Positions 27,390 through 35,405 of a DNA stretch of 64,000 bases are shown piece after piece. A model generated the notes under the pieces. It ran no database searches. It was not told where the DNA came from and saw only the letters and a list, made by a program, of their open reading frames with translations. The translations under genes were made by a program, and so were the position numbers. The DNA is from Azospirillum sp. TSO35-2 (GTDB lineage: Bacteria; Pseudomonadota; Alphaproteobacteria; Azospirillales; Azospirillaceae). The DNA is taken from NCBI RefSeq assembly GCF_003116095.1, contig NZ_LGRA01000021.1, positions 1,243,086-1,307,085 on the forward strand, written 5' to 3'. How positions within the stretch are numbered: position 1 is the first letter of the stretch; each line of letters begins with the position of its first letter.

Positions 27390-28835
27390 ATGACCCCCCG
27401 GCAAGCCCTACAGCAGCGCCTCGCGGCTTTGGACGCGCATCTGCGCGCGGAAAACCCGAACCTGCTGCCGGTCCTCCCGACCTTCCGCGCCCTCGACCGG
27501 CTGCTTGCCGGGTTGGGGCTGATCGGCCGCTACGAGTCGCTGACCACCCGCATTCCCTGGTGGTCGATGGTCGCGGTGCTCGGCACCTTTTCCGCCGGCA
27601 AATCGACCTTCCTGAACGGCTATTTCGGCGAGGCGCTGCAGAACACCGGCAACCAGGCGGTCGACGACAAGTTCACTGTCATCTGCCACGGCCCGGAGAC
27701 GCGGAAGGAGGCGCTGCCGGGCACCGCGCTGAACGCCGACCCGCGCTTTCCCTTCTACCGGATCGCCGACGAGATCGAGAAGGTCGCGGCTGGCGAGGGC
27801 AAGCGGATCGACAATTACCTTCAGCTGAAGACGCTGGCCGGACCGCGGATCCGGGGCAAGCTGTTCATCGATTCGCCGGGCTTCGACGCCGACGACCAGC
27901 GCCGGTCGGTGCTGCGGCTGGTCGACCACATCGTCGAGCTGTCGGATCTCGTGCTGGTCTTCTTCGACGCCCGCCACCCGGAACCGGGCGCCATGCAGGA
28001 CACGCTGCGCCATCTGGTCGCCAAGACGGTGAACCGGGCCGACGCCCGCAAGGTCTGCTACATCCTGAACCAGGTCGACACCACCGCGAAGGAAGACAAT
28101 CTGGAGGCGGTGTTCGGCGCCTGGCAGCGCGCCGTCGCCCAGGCGGGGCTGGTGTCCGGCCGCTTCTACGCCATCTACGACCAGCGCTCCGCCGTCGCGA
28201 TCGAGGACGACGCCCGCCGCGCCCGCTACGAGGCGCGCCGTGACCATGATCTGGCCGAACTCCACACCCGCATCAACGAGGTGGAGGTCGCCCGCGCCTA
28301 CCGCATCATCGGCTCCATCGACAGCCTGACCAAGGAGCTGGAGGGCGAGGTGGTGCCGACGCTGCGCACCGCGATGGCGACGTGGCGCCGCCGCGTGCTG
28401 ACCGCCGACGCGGTGTTCGGGGCGCTGCTGCTGGTGCTGCTGGCGCTGGTCGTCCAGTTCGGCAGCGGTGCGGGCGCCTTCCTCGCCTGGTTGGGGGAGG
28501 CGGGGCCGGATTGGGCCGGCGGCGCGCCGCTGCACCTGATCGTGACCCTGCTGGTGCTGGGCGGGCTGTTCCTGGCCGGGCATTTCCGGATCCGCCGGTT
28601 CTTCGCCGGCCGCATCGCCGCGACCCTGAGCGAGCGGTTCGGTGACGTCGACCTCAACCTGCGGCAGGCCTTCCTGCGCAACACGCGCGCCTTCCGGTCG
28701 ATCTTCGCCCAGCAGCCGGCCGGCTGGGGGCGCCGCGCCCGCAAGGCGATCTTCGCGATCCAGCAGGCGACGGCGGTGCATATCCAGCGGGTCAACGACC
28801 TCTACACCGATCCCGCCGGCCGCCGGACCCAATAG
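27390..28835 (+). CDS. dynamin-family GTPase with two membrane segments
   Basis: A 481-residue large GTPase. The P-loop GTFSAGKST (about residues 66-74), switch-I Thr in DDKFTVI, the DSPGFDAD G3 motif and NQVD (G4) are all present, so it should bind and hydrolyse GTP. After the GTPase and a helical middle there are two hydrophobic segments at about 337-358 (FGALLLVLLALVVQFG) and 381-400 (LIVTLLVLGGLFLAG). The C-terminal tail is helical and basic. Bacterial dynamin-like proteins reshape or protect membranes. The ATG at 27390 follows a long unstructured open stretch. Confidence 0.88.
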   Translation: MTPRQALQQRLAALDAHLRAENPNLLPVLPTFRALDRLLAGLGLIGRYESLTTRIPWWSMVAVLGTFSAGKSTFLNGYFGEALQNTGNQAVDDKFTVICHGPETRKEALPGTALNADPRFPFYRIADEIEKVAAGEGKRIDNYLQLKTLAGPRIRGKLFIDSPGFDADDQRRSVLRLVDHIVELSDLVLVFFDARHPEPGAMQDTLRHLVAKTVNRADARKVCYILNQVDTTAKEDNLEAVFGAWQRAVAQAGLVSGRFYAIYDQRSAVAIEDDARRARYEARRDHDLAELHTRINEVEVARAYRIIGSIDSLTKELEGEVVPTLRTAMATWRRRVLTADAVFGALLLVLLALVVQFGSGAGAFLAWLGEAGPDWAGGAPLHLIVTLLVLGGLFLAGHFRIRRFFAGRIAATLSERFGDVDLNLRQAFLRNTRAFRSIFAQQPAGWGRRARKAIFAIQQATAVHIQRVNDLYTDPAGRRTQ

Positions 28836-28969
28836 GCGCGGGACGGACGGCCCGACCGGAGCGGCGGAACCGGTCGGCGGTCTTTACAGCGCGGCGGAAA
28901 GGTCTTTAGATCCGTCGGCGGCCCCGGTCGAGGCGTGCGGCCGGGAAACGGGCAGGGAAAACGGGAAGC

Positions 28970-29848
28970 ATGGGCGCTCGACAGTGCGGTGCGGCCGGTG
29001 TTCCGTGGCGGTGCGTTCCGTGGCGGGAACGGACGGCGAGGCTCCTGGCCCCGGTTCCGGCGGTCGGGGGCCTGGCGGTGGCGATGCTGGTGGCGCTCGT
29101 CCCGCTGCCCCTCGCCGCGGAAGAGGTCGTGCCGGCCCCCCACACCGGGCTCGATCTGGTGACCGGCACCGACTACGCCCCCTTCACGTCGGAGGACCTG
29201 CCCGGCGGCGGCATGGTGACCGAGATGGTCCGCCGCGCCTTTGCCGCTACCGGCCGCCAGTACGAGGTGCGGTTCCTGCCGTGGAAGCGCGGCTATGACG
29301 GTGTCGTGACCGGGCGCTTCCTCGCCACCTTCCCTTATGTCCGCACGCCGGATCGCGAGCGCGAGGTGCTGTTTTCCGACCCGGTCATCGAGGTGCGGCA
29401 GTTCGTCTACCTCTCCAACCGTTCGGCGATGGCGTTCCGCGGGTGGGGAGATGGCGGGTTGGATGATTTCCGTGGCCGTGCGGTGTGCGCGCCCGTCGGC
29501 TACGCCCTGCCGCCCATCCTCGACCAGATGGTCCGGCGCGGCGACCTGCAGCGGCAGACCCCGTCGGACCTCGGCGCCTGCGTCCGCATGGTGGCGACCG
29601 GGCGGGCCGACGCGCTGGTGATCGACGAGTACAGCGGCGGCGAGGCCGTCGCCCGCTCCGGCCTCGCCGACGACATCCGCGTCGCCGAGCGCCCCTTCGA
29701 CGTGGTCACCCTGCATCTGGTGGTCGGGCGCGACACCCCGGGCGCCGCCGAAACCATCGCCGCCTTCAACGGCGGACTGGCCGCCTTGAAGGCGGACGGC
29801 ATCGATCGCCAACTGCTGGCCCGCTACACGGTGCCGCCCCCGCCATGA
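28970..29848 (+). CDS. family-3 solute-binding protein
   Basis: A periplasmic binding protein of 292 residues, SBP_bac_3 fold (DLVTGTDYAPFTSEDLPGGG, FLPWKRGYDGVVTGR, PYVRTPDREREVLFSDP). A long signal peptide covers about residues 1-50, with hydrophobic core AVAMLVALVPLPLAAEE; a shorter start is possible. No permease or ATPase genes adjoin it, so it is an orphan receptor that could serve a distant ABC transporter or a sensor. The ligand is probably an amino acid or small polar solute, by family only. Confidence 0.88.
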   Translation: MGARQCGAAGVPWRCVPWRERTARLLAPVPAVGGLAVAMLVALVPLPLAAEEVVPAPHTGLDLVTGTDYAPFTSEDLPGGGMVTEMVRRAFAATGRQYEVRFLPWKRGYDGVVTGRFLATFPYVRTPDREREVLFSDPVIEVRQFVYLSNRSAMAFRGWGDGGLDDFRGRAVCAPVGYALPPILDQMVRRGDLQRQTPSDLGACVRMVATGRADALVIDEYSGGEAVARSGLADDIRVAERPFDVVTLHLVVGRDTPGAAETIAAFNGGLAALKADGIDRQLLARYTVPPPP

Positions 29849-30018
29849 CCGGGGCCGTGTCGGAGGCCATGACCGGGACCGTGATCGGGGGCGGTGATTT
29901 GGGGCCGGGAACGGCCCGCCGGCGCCTTTTCCGTGCCATGCCGTCCCGTCACCATGGACAGGACGGTGCAGCGTGCTATAAACGCGCGGTTTCGATCTTG
30001 GAATAAGGGGCGCGGGCC

Positions 30019-30468
30019 GTGGCCATCGACGCGTCAATTCTGGTCCTCAACGGACCGAACCTCAACATGCTGGGTGTGCGCGAGCCGCAAATCTACGGGT
30101 CGATGACCCTGGACGACCTGGAGGCCGCCTGCCACGAGCGTGCCGAACAGCTGGGCATCACCATCGATTTCCGGCAATCCAACCACGAAGGCGAACTGGT
30201 CTCGTGGATCCAACAGGCGCGGACGGAGAATGACGGCATCGTCATCAACGCCGGCGCCTACACCCACACCTCGGTCGCGATCATGGATTCCCTGATCCTG
30301 TCGGAGCTTCCGGTGATCGAGGTCCATCTGTCGAACATCTTCAAACGCGAGCCGGTCCGCCATCACTCCTACATCTCGCCGGTGGCGAACGGGATGATCT
30401 GCGGATTCGGGCCGCACGGGTATCTTCTGGCGCTGGACGCCATCGCGACCATCATCGACCGCGATTAA
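30019..30468 (+). CDS. aroQ: 3-dehydroquinate dehydratase, type II
   Basis: Shikimate-pathway enzyme (149 residues) converting 3-dehydroquinate to 3-dehydroshikimate. Motifs are NGPNLNMLGVREPQIYG (catalytic Tyr in the lid), QSNHEGELVSWI, VINAGAYTHTSVAI, and the His in EVHLSNIFKREPVRHHSYI. The start is GTG with AAGGGG upstream. It heads aroQ-accB-accC with gaps of 22 and 19 bp, an arrangement widespread in alphaproteobacteria. Confidence 0.97.
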   Translation: MAIDASILVLNGPNLNMLGVREPQIYGSMTLDDLEAACHERAEQLGITIDFRQSNHEGELVSWIQQARTENDGIVINAGAYTHTSVAIMDSLILSELPVIEVHLSNIFKREPVRHHSYISPVANGMICGFGPHGYLLALDAIATIIDRD

Positions 30469-30490
30469 GGAAACGGGAACGACTGACATC

Positions 30491-30943
30491 ATGGCGAGCT
30501 TCGACATCGACGGCGATCTGGTCCGCAAGCTGGCGGACCTCCTGCGTGAGACGGGCTTGAGCGAGATCGAGTTCGCCGAGGGCGAAAAGCGCATCCGCGT
30601 CACCCGCCCGACCGCCGCCCAGACGGTCGCCGTCCAGGCCGCTCCGATGGCGGCGGCCGCGGCGCCGGTCGCCGTCGCGGCGGCCCCGGCCGGCCGGCCG
30701 GCCAACCACCCGGGCGCGGTGACCTCGCCGATGGTCGGCACCGCCTATCTGGCGGCGGAGCCGGGCGGCACGCCCTACGTCCGTCCGGGCGACCTGGTGA
30801 AGGCCGGCCAGACCATCATGATCATCGAGGCGATGAAGGTCATGAACCCGATCAAGGCGCCGCGCGGCGGCACCGTGGCCGAGGTCCTGGTGTCCGACGC
30901 CCAGCCGGTCGAATTCGGCGAAGTTCTCCTCATCATCGAGTAA
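30491..30943 (+). CDS. accB: acetyl-CoA carboxylase biotin carboxyl carrier protein
   Basis: A 150-residue BCCP of the first step of fatty-acid synthesis. The N-terminal dimerisation region (DLVRKLADLLRETGLSEIEF) is joined by an Ala/Pro-rich flexible linker to the lipoyl-like biotinyl domain with the target lysine in IIEAMKVMNPIKAP. It lies between aroQ and accC, its enzymatic partner. Confidence 0.97.
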   Translation: MASFDIDGDLVRKLADLLRETGLSEIEFAEGEKRIRVTRPTAAQTVAVQAAPMAAAAAPVAVAAAPAGRPANHPGAVTSPMVGTAYLAAEPGGTPYVRPGDLVKAGQTIMIIEAMKVMNPIKAPRGGTVAEVLVSDAQPVEFGEVLLIIE

Positions 30944-30962
30944 GCGGGGCATTCCCTTGGCG

Positions 30963-32303
30963 ATGTTCGAAAAGGTCCTGATCGCGAATCGTGGTGAGAT
31001 CGCTCTGCGCATCCACCGCGCCTGCCGCGAAATGGGGATCCAGACCGTGGCGGTGCATTCCACCGCCGACGCCGACGCCATGCATGTCCGCCTCGCCGAC
31101 GAGAGCGTGTGCATCGGCCCGGCGTCTGCGCGCGAGAGCTACCTCAACATCCCGGCCATCCTGTCGGCCGCGTCGATCACCAACGTCGACGCCATCCACC
31201 CCGGCATCGGCTTCCTGTCGGAAAACGCCCAGTTCGCGGAGATGGTGGAGGAGCATGGCTTCACCTTCATCGGCCCGACGCCGGAGCACATCCGGATCAT
31301 GGGCGACAAGGTGACCGCCAAGAAGACGGTGATGGAGCAGGGGCTGCCGGTGGTCCCCGGGTCCGACGGCCCGGTGACGACGCTGGAGGACGCCGAGCGG
31401 GTCGCCCACGAAACCGGCTACCCGGTGCTGATCAAGGCGGCGGCGGGCGGCGGCGGCAAGGGCATGAAGGTCGCCCGCAACCCCGAGCAGCTGAAGGACG
31501 CCTATCAGTTCGCCCGGGCCGAGGCGCGCGCCGCCTTCGGCAACGACGAGGTCTATCTCGAGAAGTATCTCGGCCGGCCCCGCCACATCGAAATCCAGCT
31601 GCTGGGCGACACCCACGGCGCCTGCGTGCATTTCGGCGAGCGCGACTGCTCGGTCCAGCGCCGGCACCAGAAGGTGATCGAAGAGGCGCCGAGCCCGGCG
31701 CTGAACGCCGAACAGCGCGAGTACATCGGTGCCCTGGCGGCCAAGACGACGGCGGCCATCGGCTATCGCGGCGTCGGCACGATGGAGTTCCTCTATGAGG
31801 ACGGGCAGTTCTATTTCATCGAAATGAACACCCGCCTTCAGGTCGAACACACCATCACCGAGATGATCACCGGCATCGACCTGGTGCGCGAGCAGATCCG
31901 CGTCGCCGCCGGGGCGCCGCTGGGCTACGGCCAGTCCGACATCCGGTTCGAAGGCCACGCCATCGAATGCCGCGTCAACGCCGAGAATCCGGAGACCTTC
32001 CTGCCCTCGCCGGGCAAGATCGACGGCTACCACGCGCCGGGCGGGCTGGGCGTGCGCGTCGACTCCGCGCTGTACGACGGCTACCGCGTGCCGTCGCACT
32101 ACGACAGCCTGATCGCCAAGCTGGTCGTCCACGGCACCACCCGCAACGAGTGCCTGATGCGTCTGCGCCGCTCGATCGAGGAGTATGTGATCGGCGGCAT
32201 CCAGACGACGCTGCCGCTGCACGACCGGATCATCGCCGAGCAGGCGTTCATCGACGGCAATTACGACATCCATTGGCTGGAACAGCTTATGGCGAAGGGC
32301 TGA
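30963..32303 (+). CDS. accC: acetyl-CoA carboxylase biotin carboxylase subunit
   Basis: An ATP-grasp enzyme of 446 residues that carboxylates biotin on AccB. It has the N-terminal fold (MFEKVLIANRGEIALRIHRA), the ATP-binding Gly-rich loop IKAAAGGGGKGMK and the active-site segments EKYLGRPRHIEIQ and MNTRLQVEHTITEM. ATG 30963 is preferred to a TTG six bases earlier because homologues begin MFEKVLIANR. A terminator lies 60 bp after the stop. Confidence 0.97.
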   Translation: MFEKVLIANRGEIALRIHRACREMGIQTVAVHSTADADAMHVRLADESVCIGPASARESYLNIPAILSAASITNVDAIHPGIGFLSENAQFAEMVEEHGFTFIGPTPEHIRIMGDKVTAKKTVMEQGLPVVPGSDGPVTTLEDAERVAHETGYPVLIKAAAGGGGKGMKVARNPEQLKDAYQFARAEARAAFGNDEVYLEKYLGRPRHIEIQLLGDTHGACVHFGERDCSVQRRHQKVIEEAPSPALNAEQREYIGALAAKTTAAIGYRGVGTMEFLYEDGQFYFIEMNTRLQVEHTITEMITGIDLVREQIRVAAGAPLGYGQSDIRFEGHAIECRVNAENPETFLPSPGKIDGYHAPGGLGVRVDSALYDGYRVPSHYDSLIAKLVVHGTTRNECLMRLRRSIEEYVIGGIQTTLPLHDRIIAEQAFIDGNYDIHWLEQLMAKG

Positions 32304-32362
32304 CCGTTCGAAGGTCAAGTCTAAATAAATCAGTAAGGTGCGGCAGGTTGTCGCGATGAAGG

Positions 32363-32398
32363 AGCCCCTTTCTCAGACCGAGAGAGGGGCTTTTTCTT
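32363..32398 (+). terminator. accC operon terminator
   Basis: Stem AGCCCCTTTCTC / GAGAGAGGGGCT with one mismatch and a 5-nt loop, followed by TTTTTCTTT. It closes the aroQ-accB-accC transcript. Confidence 0.88.
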
Positions 32399-32449
32399 TC
32401 GGAATTTATTCGCAGTTTGGCTAAAACACCATTGCATTCGCGTTTTTAC

Positions 32450-32462
32450 TCGCAATTTGCGA
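32450..32462. promoter_or_regulatory. dyad TCGCAA-T-TTGCGA
   Basis: A perfect 6-1-6 inverted repeat about 120 bp upstream of the sigma-54 -24 element, where enhancer-binding activators usually sit. Whether an activator uses it is unknown. Confidence 0.4.
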
Positions 32463-32567
32463 CGCGGCCGGTCGTCCCGGCCCCCTCCGTGCAACGATGC
32501 CGTGCGGCCGACCGCCTCCGCCCTACGGGATCTCCCTAGGGTTGCCCGGCGGTGTCGCCGGTTGTTG

Positions 32568-32584
32568 CTGGCACGCCTCTTGCT
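32568..32584 (+). promoter_or_regulatory. sigma-54 (-24/-12) promoter
   Basis: CTGGCACGCCTCTTGCT matches the RpoN consensus TGGCAC-N5-TTGC at every conserved position, with the GG and GC pairs at standard spacing. The predicted start (about 32595) lies some 130 bp before the chemoreceptor ATG, and no other gene lies between. Confidence 0.85.
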
Positions 32585-32611
32585 GTTTTGATCTGGGTCA
32601 GTGCGGGCCGC

Positions 32612-32630
32612 CATCTACCACGGGTAGATG
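32612..32630. promoter_or_regulatory. 8-bp inverted repeat in the chemoreceptor leader
   Basis: CATCTACC-ACG-GGTAGATG, a perfect stem with a 3-nt loop just downstream of the predicted sigma-54 start site. It could be an operator or an mRNA 5' stem-loop affecting stability. Confidence 0.5.
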
Positions 32631-32727
32631 AAACAGGCTGCCCGCTCTCCGTGCTGCTGTCCCCCCGCCGTGAACCGTCCACCGGGATCCTGCGGTGTCG
32701 TGCCCCCTGTCCGACGAGGCTCCTTCC

Positions 32728-35211
32728 ATGCGTTTGAACGAACCGATCACCGACCGCGAAATCGTTATGGAAGACGGCGTCCTGCTGGTGTCACGCACCG
32801 ACACGGCCGGGCGCATCACCTTCGTCAACAAGGCCTTCGTCGACATCAGCGGCTATCAGGAAGCGGAACTGGTCGGTGCGCCGCACAACCTGATCCGCCA
32901 CCCCCACATGCCCGAGGCCGCCTTCGCCGACCTGTGGGCGACGATCAAGGACGGTCGTCCCTGGGAAGGGCTGGTGAAGAACCGCACCAAGTCGGGCGAC
33001 TTCTACTGGGTGCGCGCCAACGTCACGCCGGTGATCGAGGACGGGCAGGTCACCGGCTACATCTCGATCCGCACCAAACCGTCGCGCGAGCAGGTGGCGG
33101 CGACCGAACGGCTCTACGCCGACCTCCGCGAGGGGCGGGCGCGTCATCTGACGGTGCGCGACGGGCAGGCGGTCGGGCGCGGCGCGATGGCGGGTTTGCG
33201 GCGCTGGTCCGGCAGCGTCACCGGCCGCCTGACCATGGTCTTCGGTTTCATGATCGTGGCGATCCTGGTGGTCGGCGGCGTCACGCTGCGCGGCATGGCC
33301 GACAGCAACGCCTCGCTGCGGACGGTGTACGAGGACCGCACGGTGCCGGCGGTGCAGATCGGCGAGATCCTGGACCATATGCGCGACAATGTGCAGACGC
33401 TGCAGCGCCTCATCATCGACACCCGCGACGGCACCGACGCCAAGGCGATGGCGGAGCGCGAGGCGCGCATCAGCCGCAACGCCGCCACGATCGACCGGCT
33501 GTGGGCGGAGTATCTCACCACCGACCTGACCCCGGAGGGGAAGGCGCTGGCGGAACGCTTCGCCAGGCAGCGCGCCGCCTTCCTGAACGAGGGCCTGAAG
33601 CCGGCGGTGGGACTGGCGCAACAGGGCGACTCGCTCCGACTGGAGGTGCTGGTGCGCGACCGGGTGGAGCCGCTGTTCCAGGCCGCCTTCCAGACCAACA
33701 AGGATCTGCTGACCCTGCAACTGACCGTCGCCAAGGCGGAGTATGAAGGGGCCCTGGACGATTTCCATTGGCATCTGGTCTTCAGCACGGTGTCCGGACT
33801 GGGCGTCCTGGCGGCGGCGGTGTTGTGCGGGTTCCTGCTGCTGCGCACCGTGCGCCGGCCGCTGGCCGCCTTCACCGGCGATTTCGACGCCATCGCCCGC
33901 AACGACCAAGCCCACATCATCGACCTGCCGACGGCGACCGAGTTCCACCCGATCGCCGGCCAGTTGCGCGGCCTGAAGGCCCGCCTGTGCTACGCCGTGC
34001 AGGAGCGGGAGGAGCGTGCCCGCCACGCCGACGAGGAGCGGCGCCGCGCGCTGGAAACCATGGCCTCCACCGTCGAGCGCGAGGCCGGCCGCGCGGTGGA
34101 GGAGGTGGCCCATCGCACCGGCGCCATGGCCGACGACGCCGAAGGGATGTCGGGCTCCGCCGAACGGGTCAGCATCAGCGCGCAGACCGTGGCGTCGGCC
34201 GCCGGGCAGGCGCTGGCCAACGCCCAGACCGTCGCCGCGGCCAGTGAACAGCTCGCCGCGTCGATCCGCGAGATTTCGTCCCAGGTCGCCCATTCCAGCG
34301 CGGTGACCCGTCGCGCGGTCGAAAGCGGGCAGAACACCCAGTCCACCATCCGCTCGCTGTCGGAAACCGTGGCCAAGGTCGGCGAGGTGGTGAACCTGAT
34401 CCAGTCGATCGCCGGCCAGACCAACCTGCTGGCGCTGAACGCCACCATCGAGGCGGCGCGGGCGGGTGAGGCCGGCAAGGGCTTCGCCGTGGTGGCGCAG
34501 GAGGTGAAGAACCTCGCCAACCAGACCGCCGCCTCGACCGAGGAGATCACGCGCCAGATCACCGCGATCCAGGCGGTGACCAACGAGGCGGTGAGCGCGG
34601 TGGAGGAGATCGGCGAAACCATCGCCGAGATCGACCACATCGCCGGCTCGATCGCCGCGGCGATGGAGGAGCAGGCGGCGGCCACCCAGGAAATCAGCCG
34701 CAACGTGGTGGAGACCTCCACCGCCGCGCAGGAGGTGTCGCACCGCATCGCCGCCGTCTCCGCGGAGGCCGGCCGCACCGGCGAGCAGGCGGCGCAGGTC
34801 AAGAGCGGCTCCAGCGACGTCGCCCGCTCGATCGAGTCGCTGCGGCAGGTCCTGGTGCGCGTCGTCCGCACCTCCACCGGCGACGCCGACCGCCGGCGCA
34901 AGCCGCGCTATCGGGTGGAGGAGGCCGGCACCCTGCTGGTCGGCGGCGAGCGCTTGTCGGTCACCGTGCGCAACCTGTCGATCGGCGGGGCGATGATCGA
35001 TCCGGTGACCGGGGCCGGCGGCCATTCGCTCGCCGGGATGACCGGCCATCTGCGGCTGGACCGCCACGGGGCCGAAGCGGCCGTCGTTGTCAAGGCGGTG
35101 GAGCACAACCGCATCCATCTCGCCTTCGACGCCGAGGGCATGCGGCGTGATTTTGCGAAGGCGGTCGAGTTGGCGACCAAGGATAAGCCGTCGGTCGACG
35201 TCGCCGCGTAA
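32728..35211 (+). CDS. Aer-like chemoreceptor with C-terminal PilZ domain
   Basis: An 827-residue methyl-accepting chemotaxis protein. A cytoplasmic Aer-type PAS domain (about 10-125: GRITFVNKAFVDISGYQ, NLIRHPHMPEAAFADLW) suggests FAD-based redox or oxygen sensing. TM1 (168-187) and TM2 (350-375) flank a four-helix-bundle domain. The signalling hairpin tip contains IQSIAGQTNLLALNATIEAA (about 554-597). From about 722 a PilZ domain has RRRKPRYR and NLSIGGAMI, both c-di-GMP-binding motifs intact. Azospirillum Tlp1 is known to couple c-di-GMP to aerotaxis through such a domain. The ATG at 32728 is preferred to an upstream GTG. It is driven by the sigma-54 promoter. Confidence 0.95.
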   Translation: MRLNEPITDREIVMEDGVLLVSRTDTAGRITFVNKAFVDISGYQEAELVGAPHNLIRHPHMPEAAFADLWATIKDGRPWEGLVKNRTKSGDFYWVRANVTPVIEDGQVTGYISIRTKPSREQVAATERLYADLREGRARHLTVRDGQAVGRGAMAGLRRWSGSVTGRLTMVFGFMIVAILVVGGVTLRGMADSNASLRTVYEDRTVPAVQIGEILDHMRDNVQTLQRLIIDTRDGTDAKAMAEREARISRNAATIDRLWAEYLTTDLTPEGKALAERFARQRAAFLNEGLKPAVGLAQQGDSLRLEVLVRDRVEPLFQAAFQTNKDLLTLQLTVAKAEYEGALDDFHWHLVFSTVSGLGVLAAAVLCGFLLLRTVRRPLAAFTGDFDAIARNDQAHIIDLPTATEFHPIAGQLRGLKARLCYAVQEREERARHADEERRRALETMASTVEREAGRAVEEVAHRTGAMADDAEGMSGSAERVSISAQTVASAAGQALANAQTVAAASEQLAASIREISSQVAHSSAVTRRAVESGQNTQSTIRSLSETVAKVGEVVNLIQSIAGQTNLLALNATIEAARAGEAGKGFAVVAQEVKNLANQTAASTEEITRQITAIQAVTNEAVSAVEEIGETIAEIDHIAGSIAAAMEEQAAATQEISRNVVETSTAAQEVSHRIAAVSAEAGRTGEQAAQVKSGSSDVARSIESLRQVLVRVVRTSTGDADRRRKPRYRVEEAGTLLVGGERLSVTVRNLSIGGAMIDPVTGAGGHSLAGMTGHLRLDRHGAEAAVVVKAVEHNRIHLAFDAEGMRRDFAKAVELATKDKPSVDVAA

Positions 35212-35405
35212 AGAGATCATTCACCTATTTGTTCGGGTGATTATTAAGCCTCTCCTTTATGTCGTCGGTTGAGGAAGGGCTCCCTGTGACAATTTCGCAA
35301 GGGGAGCCCGACGCCGCCCAGGTTTATAATTCGCCTGTTGCCTCGTACGGCGGTTGCATCCGCCGCTGTCCCAGGCGCAAACGGCATCGAGGTCCGGCCG
35401 CCGCC

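Larger units (their letters stand above)
32304..32727. other. intergenic region accC / chemoreceptor
   Basis: 424 bp: the accC terminator, then an AT-richer segment with a dyad (32450-32462), a sigma-54 promoter (32568-32584), and a leader of about 130 nt with an 8-bp inverted repeat. No gene. No NifA-type TGT-N10-ACA upstream site was found. Confidence 0.6.
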
